Positions 11,747 to 24,344 of a DNA stretch of 64,000 nt are shown piece by piece. The notes under the pieces are model-generated. The model was not told the DNA's origin. It did not search any database and saw only the letters and a list, made by a program, of their open reading frames with translations. Origin of the DNA: Eucalyptus grandis. Taxonomy: Eukaryota; Streptophyta; Magnoliopsida; Myrtales; Myrtaceae. The stretch lies in NCBI RefSeq assembly GCF_016545825.1, contig NC_052618.1, positions 36,774,196 through 36,838,195 of the forward strand, given 5' to 3'. Made by a program: the position numbers and the translations under genes. Position 1 is the stretch's first letter. Each line of letters starts with the position of its first letter.

Positions 11747-12868
11747 TTAATTCAATTCATCACTTCTCATATTACTCCCACTTGGACGAACTCCACTGAT
11801 ATCATTATCTTGATCCAATGTTTCAAATAGGGAGTAATCTTCCCATATTTCGCTCTTCTTAGGAAATTCATCATTTAAGAATATGACATCCCGTGATTCA
11901 AATTCAGTTATACTCCCACTTTCCTGCTCACCTATGAGCACATACCCTTTCGAGTGTTCGGAGTATCTTATGAAAATACTATTATTTCCTCTGTGACCCA
12001 ATTTCCCAAACTTGTGAGAGGGTTCATGAGTATAAGTAGCACAACCCCATGGCTTAAGAAAACTTAAGTCCGATTTTTTATCTGTCTATAACTCATATGG
12101 AGTTGAAGTAACTGATTTGGAAGGCATCCGGTTAAGTATATAGGCAGCAGTTAACAACGCATCATTCTAAAAAGTGATAGGTAAGTTAGCATGCGTCATC
12201 ATGGACCTAACCATTTCCAATAGGGTTCTGCTTCTTCTCTCCACAACACCATTTTGTTGAGAAGTATATGGAATAGACAACTGTCTTTCTATTCCTTTTT
12301 CATCACATAATTTTCTAAACTCATCAGATAAATATTCTCGACCTCGATCGGATCTCAATGCTTTTATTTTCTTGTCTAATTGATTTTCTACCAAGTTCAT
12401 AAATCTTTTGAAACAACTTAATGCTTCAGATTTATGAGAAATCAAATAGACATATCCGAATCGAGTATAATCATCTATAAATGTGATGAAATAAACAACC
12501 CCATGCCTTCCTCTCACATTCATTGGACCACAGATATCAGAATGGATTAAATGCAGAGGAAATTCAGCTTTTTTACATTTTCCAAATGGTTTTCTTGTCG
12601 TTTTCCCTACTAGGCAATGCTCACATATGGGCAAATCGACTTTTTCAATATTGCCCAACAAACCCTCTTTGGCTAGTCTATTCATACGTTGTTGGCCAAT
12701 ATGACCAAGTCTAGCATGCCACACATTCACATCGTTATCATATAAATTAGGAGACGTAAGAAGGGAATAACAAACATTTGCATTAACATAGTCAATATCT
12801 AATACAATGAAACCATTTAGAAAATAACCACAACCATAAAAATTTGTATCAAAAAAACAAATCCACAC
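11747..12868 (-). pseudogene. Copia GAG-pre-integrase and integrase region
   Basis: The frame at 12167-12868 shows the pre-integrase HARLGHIG and CEHCLVGK zinc-binding residues, then the integrase core with HSDICGP, FIDDYTR and SDRGREYLS. The C-terminal part continues in a separate frame at 11747-12001 (IRYSEHSKGYV). A frame break separates the two pieces. Confidence 0.9.
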
Positions 12869-12995
12869 CTCTATTATGGAAGTTCATATTAAAACCTAGC
12901 TTGACCAACACTAAAACAGACACTAAATTCTGATGAATCTCCAGAGTATACAATATATTATGTAGGAACAGAGTGCGTCAACCACGCATGTTCAG

Positions 12996-14057
12996 TTAGC
13001 AGGTGTCAATTACTTTTACTTCAGCTCTGGAGTTGTTTCCCACATAGATCCACTTAGTTCCAGTTGGTACTCGTCGAAATTCCACGAAGGATTTTCTATC
13101 ATTTGCTACATGGTCTGTCGTTCCTGAATCCACAGTCCACAAATGATTAGATTCAGTTAAGAATACAGAACTCGACACATAAGCAAAGTTCTGAAAAGTA
13201 CAAGGGGTGTATACCTTCTTTGGCTCACGACAGTCGCGAGCATAGTGACCCTTCTTGTCACAATTGTAACACTTTCCTCTTTTATATTGGTTAAGCTTAG
13301 GCTTCTTCCCTGAATGACCTACTTCCTTACTTTTCCCTTTATCGAACCAGTTAGAACGTTTGCGCTTGGAGCTCGAAGCTCCATGTGAGCTAGAACCAGC
13401 ATGATAGATTTCAGCTTCCGGCTTAGCCGCCAAGAGGCGGTCCTCTTCCAGCTCAAGATGACGTACTGCATCCTTAAGGTTTTGATATTCTCATTATGGA
13501 TCAGATACACCTTCATATGCTCCCAACTTTGAGGCAAAGAACGAATCACTGCTTGCACTTGCTGCTCATCAGTCAGGACATGGCTAGCATCTTTCAGCTC
13601 ATTAATCATGTTTGACATCTTTCTAAGGTGTTGCTTCATAGTCTGACCATGAGGCTTCTTATAAGAGTCAAACCTAATAGTGAGCTGCCTTAGTCTGGTC
13701 ACCGAAGTATGACCAAATTTTGCTGCCAGTGCTTCCCACATTCCTTGACATTCTCAAAACGCCTAAACTCTCGCATGACGTCATTTTCCATGCTACTCAG
13801 CAACATATGCGAGCAAGAGAGTTCTTTCTTTCCCATACAACAAATGTTTCCTTATCTCTCTTGTGTTGTGCAGTGTTTCCTCCTTCAGGTTCTACCATGG
13901 TCAGGTTAAAAGCTTCTAGTGCCTCTTGCTCTTCCAGCACATATTGGATTTTCATGTGCCATATTTCATAGTTATCGCCATTGAGCTTCTCATCTTTGTT
14001 CAGCTCAGCAACTATGCTCTTTGTGGCTAAAGCCATTGACCTAAACATATCAGACAT
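12996..14057 (-). pseudogene. Copia gag with CCHC knuckle, and protease
   Basis: Gag is split over three overlapping frames (13797-14057, 13319-13741, 12996-13433). The last includes the CCHC zinc knuckle CYNCDKKGHYARDC and the retropepsin active-site stretch WTVDSGTTDH. The frameshifts between pieces show it is inactive. Confidence 0.88.
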
Positions 14058-15227
14058 ATATGCACGAATTATTAATGCCTATTATTTATGCATCCATTTT
14101 GCAGAAAACCATCATATTAATGAATAATTTCAAGTAAGGTTTCAGAATCAAAATGTCACTATGTTTCTAATCATCATCCAAAATCCTAACTTGGAGTTAT
14201 TATTAATATATCATTATGCAAAATAAATTCTTTGAAATTACAAAAAAAAATTATGAACTACCAACAACAGTTAATAATAACAAAAAACAAATAATACTTT
14301 AAATGAAACAATGATATAATAATGCTTTCACATAATACAACTAACATATCAATTGTCACACCAACAATAACTAGGTAAATAACATTACATAAGATGTCCA
14401 CAAAGCACACTAAATAAAGACCAGCAAAAAACATCTAGTACCAAGTTAATATACGAACTGGGAAAGATCCTCTTTTGTTCGATTTCTTGATCTTTTCCCT
14501 TGTAACAATTCAGTAATAATCATCTATAAAATCAATCACAATTTTCCTATACGAAGCAGCTCTGTAGACTTCCCATATGCGATTCTACACTTCTTGTTAT
14601 TTTTGTGGAAGAGTGTTCATGAAAAATCGCACAATCTCAAACTGTGGCATGGGACGACCATTCCATATGACCTTTTGTATTTTCCCGTTGACCTTTTGTA
14701 TTTTGTCAACGGTTAACCGATCAAAGTCAACGGTTAACGGTCAATCGAGTTGGAGTCAACGGGCGGCGGGTCGGACCGGACAGCCCGGTCAGGCTGGTCG
14801 GGCAAACCGACTGGCACGTGCCGCACACGTGCACAGGCTGACGTCACGCAGACGTCAGCTGGCGCGTGCGTAGGCTTCCGCGCGTTCATCGCACGCGCTT
14901 GGGTCGAAACAGCGCGTGCGACGCACGCGCCTGCGAGGAAACCGAGTCAACGCATGCGTTGCACACGCCAATGACCCCCATTCGTTCCGGCCGCGCGTGG
15001 CGACACGTCCGGTGGCGATCTGCCACTCGTTTTTTCCGTATCAACGAGGGCTTCAATCCTACGCTTTTAGAAAAAAAAATTGACTTACAGAAGACCACAA
15101 AAAAGGATGAACAATACACGGGTGTTGGGTTTTTTTCGTCCCCGATCGACCGGCAGCGGCTTCTCTTGATTTTCAACCACAAAATTAATTCAATAACATA
15201 AAAAGGGGATCGGGAAACATGAAAGAC
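14058..15227 (-). other. 5' leader of the Copia element
   Basis: Non-coding DNA between primer site and gag. Bases 14700-15020 are unusually GC-rich, with repeated GTCAACGGTTAAC phrases and CACGTG and GCGTGCG motifs, unlike the AT-rich rest. The open frames in both directions there look fortuitous. Confidence 0.5.
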
Positions 15228-15240
15228 GGCTCTGATACCA
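15228..15240 (-). other. tRNA-iMet primer binding site
   Basis: On the minus strand the bases just inside the 5' LTR read TGGTATCAGAGCC, the standard complement to the 3' end of plant initiator methionine tRNA used by most Copia elements. A four-base gap separates it from the LTR. Confidence 0.9.
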
Positions 15241-15244
15241 ATGA

Positions 15245-15761
15245 TGGGAATTACTGATTCCCTAAAACGGATTCAACACTAAATCGAACCCCTAAAACAA
15301 ATGTGGAAGACGAGCCTGGGAAGAACATGTATCACCGATCAAAAGTTACACTACATAATCGAGCGTACCTTATTATCCACAGATTAAACACCAATGCTGA
15401 AGATCGAGGAAGAAATTCTGATCCCGTTCTACCGAGGAGCGTGCTGTTGCTATTAGGGGGAAAAAAACAGAACGTACTGTTTCTTTCTATTTTTCTTCTT
15501 TTGAGAGAGAGAGAGAGAGACTGACATACGTTGTCTGGAGGGGGAGAGTGTCTTCGCGTACGTACATCCAAAAGGTACGTGCCTTTTATTCCTTTCCCTC
15601 AAAGCGTCTCCTCCAAGAGACACAACCCCTCAATGTAACATCTCATCCAAAAGACGCAACCCCTTAACGCACTCTTTTCATCCATGGGCCTTAATCTTGC
15701 GGGCCGGCTTCTTAAGCCCAACATGAGCGGACGGGCCTTAAGCCCATCATAAAAACCATCA
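15245..15761 (-). repeat. 5' LTR of the Copia element
   Basis: Begins TGGGAATTACTG and ends CCATCA on the plus strand. It is paired with 8398-8916 and includes a longer GA microsatellite near 15505-15520. Confidence 0.9.
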
Positions 15762-17828
15762 CCTTCATTGACAGTATCACAAATGACTCTCATTCCAAGA
15801 ATAATCGAATTCTTTTTCCATTGTTAGATGCCAAAAAGCTTTTACATCTTTAATGAAGGAAACATCTGAATCATTGATCGTTCAATGCTGAGATTTATTC
15901 GCTCTCTATCTTATTTTTCTCTATTCTCTGTTTCCTTTTTGTTCGTCTCTTCTTTATCTTTTGTCTCTCTTCTCCATTGATGAGGCCACCCGGCACGTAG
16001 CACAACCACAACTAGCCTGTCACCATCACAAGCCTTCGCCATTGCACCTCGGTCCGCTGCCAATGTCAACCATTTGCCAGCTTCGCCGTCTGTTGTACCT
16101 TCATCTCCGTTTCTCTCTGGGGGGAGCTTGAGACATTTGTGGTTGCCTAAGACCAGCCATCTCGATGGGCAAAATGTGAGAATTGTCTTCCATGACTAAT
16201 TACGCATTTTCAAAAGAATTGTAATCTATGACTAATTTAAATTCAAAATTGAATTATTTTCCAAATGGATAAACATGCATTGAAAATTCTAAAATTTATC
16301 AAGAAAGTACAATTGAGTAATAAAACTTTCAAAAAATCCAATCCAGTTTTAAAACTCGTTACGAAAGTATGATTGAATCTTAAAATTTTCAAAATGTACA
16401 ATTAACAAAAAAAAACTTGATTGAATCAATTTGATAAGTTTTAAAACTCAATTACACTTTTGTGATAAATTTTAAAACTTCCAGTACACTTATCAATTAA
16501 CTAAACATGAAAAATGTAAGAAATTGTAGTCATTTTCATTTATTTCTTTTGGTTGAAGAGTCATTTTCATTGAATAGTTGGATTTCCCATTTGAATTAAA
16601 GATAATACTCAAATTAATTTTTGACCACAAAAACCTCAAAATCGGTATACTTGTGACAATTATACTCAAACTAATTTTTTGACCACAAAACCTCCCGAAG
16701 TAGTATACATGTGACAAATTTATACCAAACTAATTTTTTAATCACCAAAATCTCGAAGTTAGTACATTGGTGATAAATTTATTCTTTATTAGTTTTTGTT
16801 AAATTATATTAATACCATGAAAACTCATAAATTGGTACGCTTGTTGATGTGGGAGCCTCAGATCCTCTCGATGAACCCACATGCTCAACTTGTATTTTGT
16901 CAATTGAATCATTAGAGTTGCTATTCATGCAAGCGAAGGGTAATTTCTACGGCAATCTAATTATGTGGGTTCAAGGATGAAGTTGTTGATTATGCAACAT
17001 TGCCAAAGCTTGTTATTAAAGTTGAGACATTACCGAGGGTTGTTATTAGCTGCGAGACTCCCTAATGACAACCTAATGATGGGAGGTTAATTTGGTAATT
17101 TCGACCATTGTTTAATGACCTTTTCCAATGACTGTTTGGCTTCCAAGGCTAGTACACGAATTTAGGAAGTCTTACCAAGTTTCGATGCATCTAATAATTA
17201 GACACATGCATCTGAGTCTCTTTATTCGTAGCTTTAATGAGTCTTCATTGTGTTGTTTTTAATAGTCATTATTAGATGAATTCCCCAAGGGTTTGTTCGA
17301 TTTCCAGGAATTCGAAGAGTGTTTACTTATGTTTATTAGTATCTCTCTAAGTAGAGATGTAATCTCATCGGAACGGAGACAACGATTTGAGTATATGAAT
17401 TTGAGTGAATATCTTTGAAAAGTGAATAACTCCTATCCCGGTTTCTTTTCCGTGGAAAGTGGATTGATTAGTCCTTGGTGGTGAGCCGAAAAGCTCTTTC
17501 TCCTCAGCTGATGGTTCATCCTATAGGCTTTGGTGGTGAGTTTCTCTTTCCCAAAATCATCTATCCTTGACGGGTGTTTTATCCTTTAAGCCTTGGCTGT
17601 GAACTTTGTTGATCTTGATTATCTTCCTTGATTGGCGGTGCATCCTTTAGGCCTTGGTGGTGATCTATAGATATTTCTTCAACATTTACTCAAAACACAC
17701 TTGCCCCCATCTCACAATCGCCTCATTGTGACAAACAAAGAGTAAAATCCCGTATTGATATACTTTTTAATTGCCATATATCATCCAATTTAACAATTTA
17801 ACGATAAAAATGCGATGCACCTGAGTTC
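15762..17828. other. AT-rich spacer with transposon-like debris
   Basis: No supportable gene. 16200-16500 is AT-rich with repeating 'aaaacttt/aaattt' phrases. 16842-17684 begins TGTTGATG, ends CTTCAACA and carries internal repeats of 'ccttggtggtga', so it may be a decayed solo LTR, but I find no target duplication. Confidence 0.35.
16606..16845. repeat. Degenerate tandem repeat of about 60 bp, roughly four units
   Basis: Units start near 16606, 16662, 16722 and 16783. Each has the order 'actcaaactaattttt', 'gaccacaaaacct', 'ggtatacttgtgaca'. The units diverge from left to right. Confidence 0.65.
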
Positions 17829-18950
17829 GGGGAAAATTATCCAAAAGTCATAAATCTATTATATTTTTGCCAATTCAGTCATAAACCTTTCAATTTTGCC
17901 AATTGAATCTTAAATCTTTTCACTTTTTGCCAATTGAGTCCATTCGGTCAATTTTGGCCGAAAATCGCTAACGTGGACACCATCGATGCCAAATAAGACT
18001 GCCAACGTCGACGAGGATTATTTTAATAATATTTTAATATTTTTTGAATTATTTTTTATTTTATTTTTCTTCTTCTTCCTTTTGTCGATGGCTGGCCATT
18101 GGTGATGTTGGCTTCACTAGCCTTTGCCTAGGCCAAGGCGGCCTCGCCCTGCGTTGATGTGGACATCGAGCCATATCGAGGAGGAGGTGCTAAGGACCCA
18201 TTGTCTATTCCTACCGGTTCGATCACTCGAGTGCGGGTCAAGCAATTTAGCCAAGCTGTTGGCGTCATGGTTCGTGATCTTTGGTGTGGAGATAACCTTG
18301 GATCAAATCTTAAAGAATCTTGGAAATATTGGCGCAATTTAATTATCTGGTCACCAAATATTTGACCAAGTTAATATATATGTAACTTCTTGTTTAGGAA
18401 TATTCTAGAATATGACGCATTAGATTTCTAGGGTTGATTTTAGGGTTTGTGTGGCGGCTAGAAAGATATATAAAGGATTTGCCAAATTTCTTTGGGGACA
18501 GATATATTTTTATTTTTTAGGAAAAAGTTGAGAGATTCTCTTCTACTGTTCTTTTGAGGACTTGACCTTATCAAGGTTCCCTTATGACGGTCGATTCACC
18601 TTATCGAGCAAGACAAGATAGTGAATTCTTTCGCTCGTGGCATCTATAACGTTGATTGGTTGACACGCGTTCGTCAACAAGTCACGTTCATACCGAGGTT
18701 GCTAATCACAGGTTTAATTGGAGGTCGAGGTTCGCAATTCGCACCATCCGGGTCTTCATAGAACAATCTTTTCGCAACAATTCACATCAGGCGTCGCCTT
18801 CGCCTAGCCAACACTCAACAAGGCCTCAGCAAGGCCATCCTGGGCCGGGTGAGGCCGAGCCTTACAAGGCCTAGCTCGGGTGAGGGCTCCCCTCGTCAGG
18901 GCTCGGCCTCACCTAGTTGTGCCTCGCCTATTGTGGGTGTGATATTCCAA
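17829..18950. mobile_element. Long-TIR element family A, interrupted copy
   Basis: The left end starts GGGGAAAATTATCC and follows the same phrase order as 3117-4239 ('gccaattgaatc', 'cgctaacgtggacacc'). Its GC-rich core resumes near 18790-18950. Between about 18150 and 18790 lies unrelated sequence that looks like a nested LTR-type insertion. The right TIR is not visible. Confidence 0.6.
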
Positions 18951-20159
18951 AATTTAGCTCATTTTTCAAAATATATGAAATTGCTATTTCATCAATGCAC
19001 TTATAGTTAATATATTTTGAACTGATCACTCATAAGTTAACTAATCTATTTAACGATGCCATAAATGGTTAAAACGCGACAAATGGGAGAATTCGATTAG
19101 GAATAGACCGCTCGACCATAAAAGGATCGATAAGGGTCAATGTTGTGTTGTTATAAGTCAATTAGCGAACGGATATAAATCGATTCGATAGAAGTATGTA
19201 GTCGGTTCATGGGTGGTTCCACACATTATGATAATTGCATTAGACAACGATAAATCGATTTTCTATTGATCTTGTACTCGGGCTAAGTAATTGAGCCATC
19301 GCAATTACATGATAATCGAGGGTCATTTATGATTCGAAGAGGCATAAACGTGGATCGAAAATATCAACCACGAGTTAACTCCGTGAAAAACCCCTAAAAA
19401 CTACTCAGGTTGTACTAAAGTTGTATTTGATCAATTTTAATCATGCAATTTAATTCGATTTTGAGTATCGAACTTTCAAGAGTTTCAAGATTAATTTATT
19501 AGACATTGCCTCATTATCTATCAAATTATCAACAAGTTTGAAATTTTCAGAAAAGCAATAATGGGACAAAAATTGGACGTTGAAAGGGAACCGAGCCCTA
19601 GTGGCAAAGTTGTGATTTTTGGCCAAATCTTGACTTTAAAGGAAAAAAAAAAAAAATAAGAAGATATTGAGGCGACAAAATACTTGACTATGAGGGTTTT
19701 ATAAGGCGTTGATGAGAGAAAATTATGGTCTCTCTCTTTCTATCTATTTCTTTTCTCTCTCCCTCCCTCTGTCTCTCATGTTACCTTCCCCCCTCCTCAG
19801 CCAAACCACCTTCTTCTCCCTTTGCTTCATTTCCTTCTTCTTATTCTTCTTCTTCTTCTTCATTTTCTGCAGGAACTCTTTTACACCAAGCTAATTGATG
19901 GTGGATAAAATTGGCTTGAGTGGTTACATAATTGAACCCGTCACTCAACGGGAGTTTGAGGGTGATGCCCAATTTTTATTAGATGTTTGGAAGAGGTCCG
20001 GATATCGAGTAGCGGTTGAGGCTAGACTGTCTAGCGGGGGCTCTAGACGATGCCATGCCCAATGTTGGCGGGACGGTGCCCGATTATGTCGGAAGACCGC
20101 CAACTCGTGTGTTGGCCGTGGCCCAAGGGGTCATCATAATCGGGACACGTGTGAATGAT
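18951..20159. other. LTR-like non-coding DNA
   Basis: Opens TGTGATATTCC. It contains a (TTC)n/CT-rich stretch at 19735-19870 and no credible gene. The style (short dispersed frames, 'cgattcgat' phrases) suits a decayed LTR, but I see no partner. Confidence 0.3.
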
Positions 20160-21030
20160 TGTGATGCATGAATATTGACAAAAGCACAACCATATTTACC
20201 TTCAAAAGCCGAGATGGAAGTACTAGTGGAGTCCACCTGCAAAACCAAGGAGAGAGATGAGTCCCTTGTTGCCAATGACACCTGTCCTTTACCCCTACTT
20301 GTTGCAATCTCAGTCTTTTTCTTAGCTTGAAAATCTTTTCACCAATTGGGGTACCCTTGTAATTTGAATAGGTCTCCTTGGTATGTTTAAGATTCCTACT
20401 ATGGGTGCATCTGTCTGTAGGTTGTGGCTTGTGCTTTGAACCTGTGTTGAACCTACCCTCTCTTGTGACACCATTGCAGGCTACAGCAATGGGTTCTAGG
20501 CTGCCCTTAGTCAACATCATAGCCCATTGACGCACATCCCCACGTGACACCATTGCAACAGCAATGGGAGTGTGCATGTTAGTCAACATCATAGCTTGAC
20601 GCACATCCTTTGGCCAGACCCACGCATAAGCTTGTTCAACCGTAGGAAATAGTTGCATCTATAAGACATTCGCCCTTATCTCATCAAGACCATCAAAGAA
20701 TGTGTGGACATGATCTTGGACAATCGTATTGTAGTGCCTGATGTCACTGGGACACACCATGGGGTTAGGACAGCAAAAATCAATCTCCCACTAGAATCCT
20801 TGAAGATCATTGTAGTATTTTTTGATAGGGCCTCCTGCTTGCTTCAGCCGAGTAACTCAATGCTTCAAATCATACACCCTGGAGACATCGTTGCCATAAA
20901 AAAAACGTGGTAGCCACCGAATTCCAAACTACTTTTGCTATGGAGAGTTGGATAAAATTGCCAACTAACGCCGGGTCCATGGAGTTGATCCATCCTTTCA
21001 CTATGGAATCCTCACAAGCCGAGCTGGGGA
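20160..21030 (-). pseudogene. Copia-type gag fragment
   Basis: On the minus strand 20870-21030 encodes a gag-like stretch (WINSMDPALVGNF followed by LSIAKVVWNSV). 20134-20658 encodes TVEQAYAWVWPKDVRQAMML, as in Copia gag proteins. Stops separate the pieces. It ends abruptly where amidase-intron sequence begins, so it marks the break that removed the 5' part of amidase copy 2. Confidence 0.65.
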
Positions 21031-21655
21031 TCATCTCTAAACTGGTAAGCATGTTCAAATTGCCTCTGCGTAAAGAGCATTATATACTTCAAGAATTCAT
21101 TTTCAGAATGTTACTACTGGTGTTGATTCAGAAAATAATTTTTCAACCGACTGGCTTTTCTTGATTGCATGACAAAACCTAAAATTGAGGAGACACATGA
21201 GCTGATACTTGCTGAGAGACAACCTAATGCTCTAGTTTGATAAATATCCTTATCCGTTCAAGTTTGGGAATGACAAATAAGTGCCTGAATGGTGTCACGG
21301 GAACTAACTGAGCAGATCAGCCAGGACATCTTTCTGGCATCTGAAGCCACGAACGGGATTGGCGACGCGGAGAAGTCGGCTTTGTTCAACATGGCAAATC
21401 TATCAAGAAACGGATTCGAGAAGCTGATGATGCAGAACAATCCAGATGTGATCGTCACTCCTGGGTTCGAAGCTGTTCTGGTTCTTGCCATTGGCAAATT
21501 CACAGGGATTAGCGTCCCTGCCGGTTACGACGACATGGGAGTACCGCTCGGAATTTTCTCTGGAGGGCTGAAAGTTCGGAGCCGAAGCTGATTGAAATTG
21601 CCCACTCATTTGAGCAAGCTACAAAGATTAGGAAGCCTCCCTCATTCAAACCTTG
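21031..21655 (+). pseudogene. Amidase pseudogene, copy 2 (3' end only)
   Basis: Only the last bases of exon 4 (TCTAAACTG before 21043), intron 4 and exon 5 (from 21300) remain. Exon 5 encodes LTEQISQDIFLASEATNGIG and VIVTPGFEA, close to copy 3. A one-base deletion near 21572 (ggctgaaagttc against ggctgaagggttc) shifts the frame and creates an early stop. Exons 1 to 3, including all catalytic residues, are absent. Confidence 0.85.
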
Positions 21656-22960
21656 ATGATGTGAGGCGATTTCTTCCTCTTCTTGAAGTGAAGCGCCTCA
21701 ATATGGGTTGCAGCGTCAATAAGATTAGAACTCTCTGGTCAATATTCACTCCCAAAGATTTAATATATAGGGATCTACTTAGTGTTGTTATTTTTCCCGC
21801 GGAAAATTAATCTTTTGTATGCAAATCGCTTTCCCTCTAAAATTTAAAACTAATGAAATATATAACTTTAAGTGTTAAGATTTATGAAAAAAGTTATATG
21901 AAAACATAAATATAAACAATCGGATGCTTTAAAAGGTTTAATTGATTGGCAATCAAATTGAAAATGATACAAAATATCTATAAACTTTGATCCAATATGC
22001 AATGTTATTCCTAAATTTTTAATTTGTTCAATGTGATCCCTAAATTTTGATCCAATATTCAATGTAATTCTAAAATTTTAATCATTTTAATATAATCTAG
22101 GAATTTTATGAGTATTTATCAATAGTTTAAGGACCACATTAAATAAATTAAAAGTTCATGGACCATTTATACTATTGTACTAATAAGAGAGAAAATATAA
22201 GTGAAAGTAAAAGATTTATCCAAGTGCTAAATGTTGTCTTGTTTCTTGAAAACAATCGCCAAAGTGCAATCTAACATTGAAAAGACAATCAAGATGTATT
22301 TATATAAAGGCGGGGCGGGTCACAACGATATGATTAGATCCATCTCTTTCTTACTATTTACTAGACTTAGATTGATATCCATGGGTTGCATGGGTCTTGA
22401 AATTGGGCTTACACGATTTATTTTAGGAGTAGCGTCCCGTGGGACGGTTTGACACTTGAGCTTGGACTAAGGTATGAAGTTGGGCCTTTTGCAGAAAAAT
22501 AGGCCGGTGTATTTTTACCCACTTTCTGGTCTAATTTTCAATTCGTCCCAATTTCTCCATTAGAAATCTCTATTGTTGGTGCACGTACGGTGGACAAGGA
22601 AAGCGATAGAAGTGTAACCTATCGTTGGTACGTTAGTCCAATTAATTGCGATGATAAATGTAGATTGTAGAATCAACGTTTTCCCTTCTTTTTTTCCTTT
22701 TCCATGCGGCTCAGATAGTATCCAGGCTCACTTTCATGCATCTCAACAAATACGTCTTCTTGACGATCTTAAGCGCACACCCCTGTACATTTTATTTTAT
22801 TCTCTTTGTCAAAATAATTTCATTTATTTTCAAAGAAAAACAAAAGAGAAAAAACACAATCCAACTATAAACCAATATAAAATCCCAAACAACTTTAGAA
22901 CAAAAAAAATCTTGATAGTAAGATAATCATCATAACAAGGTTAAGGGTCACATGTTCAAA
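21656..22960. repeat. Duplicated 3' flank of amidase (paralogue at 28774-30840)
   Basis: Non-coding. It follows the 3' flank of amidase copy 3 step by step: GATGATGTGAGGCGATTTC just after the coding end, the 'ttgatccaatatgcaatgttat' block near 22000, the GGGCGGGTCAC block near 22315, and the CACTTTCATGCAT block near 22730. This proves copy 2 was once a full gene unit. Confidence 0.75.
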
Positions 22961-23191
22961 GGGGAAAATTGTCCAAAAAACCTTAAATTTATTGCATTTT
23001 TACCAATTTAGTACTAAATCATTCAATTTTGTCAATTAAGTCATGAGTCTTTTAACAATTTGCTAATTGAGTTTATTCGACTAATTTTCTCCAAATATGC
23101 TTACATGGATACCTAGTCAACGCCAGCCATTTTACATGGTATGGTCAATGATGGCTTGCGTTGAGAATAATTTTTAATAATATTTAAATAT
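22961..23191. mobile_element. Long-TIR element family A, truncated left end
   Basis: Begins GGGGAAAATTGTCC and has the same ordered phrases as the element at 3117. It stops at about 23190, exactly where sequence paralogous to 2294 begins, so the truncation coincides with a duplication boundary. Confidence 0.65.
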
Positions 23192-23330
23192 GTTACATGA
23201 AGGTACACATTGCTTATACATAGGATGAAAGGTTTAGGTAGATATAGGAACAGGTGTGTCATGTACTTCGAGACCATCGTATTCTTGGGATCCATGATCC
23301 AAAGGCCTTGGAATCCAATAACTGACTTTC

Positions 23331-23615
23331 AAAAAATGGATGTTGCCGGAATACAAATGTTACTAGAGGGCGGTCAACCCTGACGCCATGGCGGCTTAGA
23401 GGCACGGCACCGATGTGATGCTGTGGCGAGGCCACCAAGGCCGGGGCGACCGTGCAGGACCCTCCTGAGGGAGGGCACCACCGCGCTCCCCAGCTCCTAC
23501 AAGAGCATTCAGTTCCCTTGTCCCACCCTCGGCATGATTCAGGACATGAACTAGGCCAGATGGGCTCGACACAGAACGTCCTCCTCACGGCGCTATGCTT
23601 CAGGAGGGCCAACTT
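23331..23615 (+). pseudogene. PDF1-like exon 3 remnant
   Basis: Aligns with 2434-2760. Internal deletions (part of the KVALVFGLTAAR-coding bases is gone), an early stop and a changed acceptor region (no CTCAG) show that it is dead. No exon 1 or 2 counterpart lies upstream. Confidence 0.85.
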
Positions 23616-24344
23616 TGGGCAAATAAGAGTCATTCTGGACCACATTTTTTAGTTGATATATTTACTACAAGTGGATTATCGTTGAAGTCGGATTTGTGCC
23701 TGCATTTTCCTCTCCTTTAATTTTGCGAAATAAAAGTCCCGGATTAAAAATTGTGATAAGGAGTTCAATGCAGATACGGTACCATCATCATGGAGTAATC
23801 TTACTCACCTTAGACTTTTTATTCCCACGAACTTCCAACGTATCATTGCGTACGAGTCATTTGCGCCATGGGGCAGCCGGTACGGGGACCACTGGCCACT
23901 GGCCATACACAATCATTGGTTCCCGAAGTGGAGGTTCATCATAAAAGACGCGGCTTTGGTCGATTACGTTTCATTAGTTGGCAGAGTTATTCTAAGGAAT
24001 TATATTTCATCTCATGGCCAATTGGCCACACACATGCATGAACCTATTGCTACTTTGTTCAATGGTGCATCAGTACATTGAACTTTGGAAGCTTCTCTCC
24101 AATGAATTAATCATTTCAAATCCTTACGAATACAATACGGCCGTCGTGGACAGAATTGGCGTAGAATATACGAGGAGAATAGCAACCTTACCTAGATTGA
24201 AGAGCCATTGACTTAAAAAAAAACACTCAAATAACTGTCTTTACGCAAGATCCAAAGCTTCCTAACAATTAGGAAAACTCTGGTAAGGGTTTGCTCAATG
24301 TCTGAAGCTGAACTGGTCAATCATCTTTGTCACACTTAGCGAGG

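Larger units (their letters stand above)
8398..15761 (-). mobile_element. Copia-type LTR retrotransposon, degenerate
   Basis: Two direct LTRs of about 518 bp bound the element (8398-8916 and 15245-15761). On the minus strand the order is primer site, gag, protease, integrase, reverse transcriptase, RNase H, polypurine tract. Integrase ahead of RT marks the Copia (Ty1) group. All coding parts carry stops or frameshifts, so it is not autonomous now. I find no matching 5-bp target duplication: the flanks are TCTAA on the left and CCTTC on the right. It lies directly behind the last coding part of amidase copy 1. Confidence 0.92.

Noticed and set aside
16842..17684. Candidate solo LTR
   Set aside because: TG and CA ends are present, but I find no target duplication and no second copy in the window, so it is only mentioned within the spacer.
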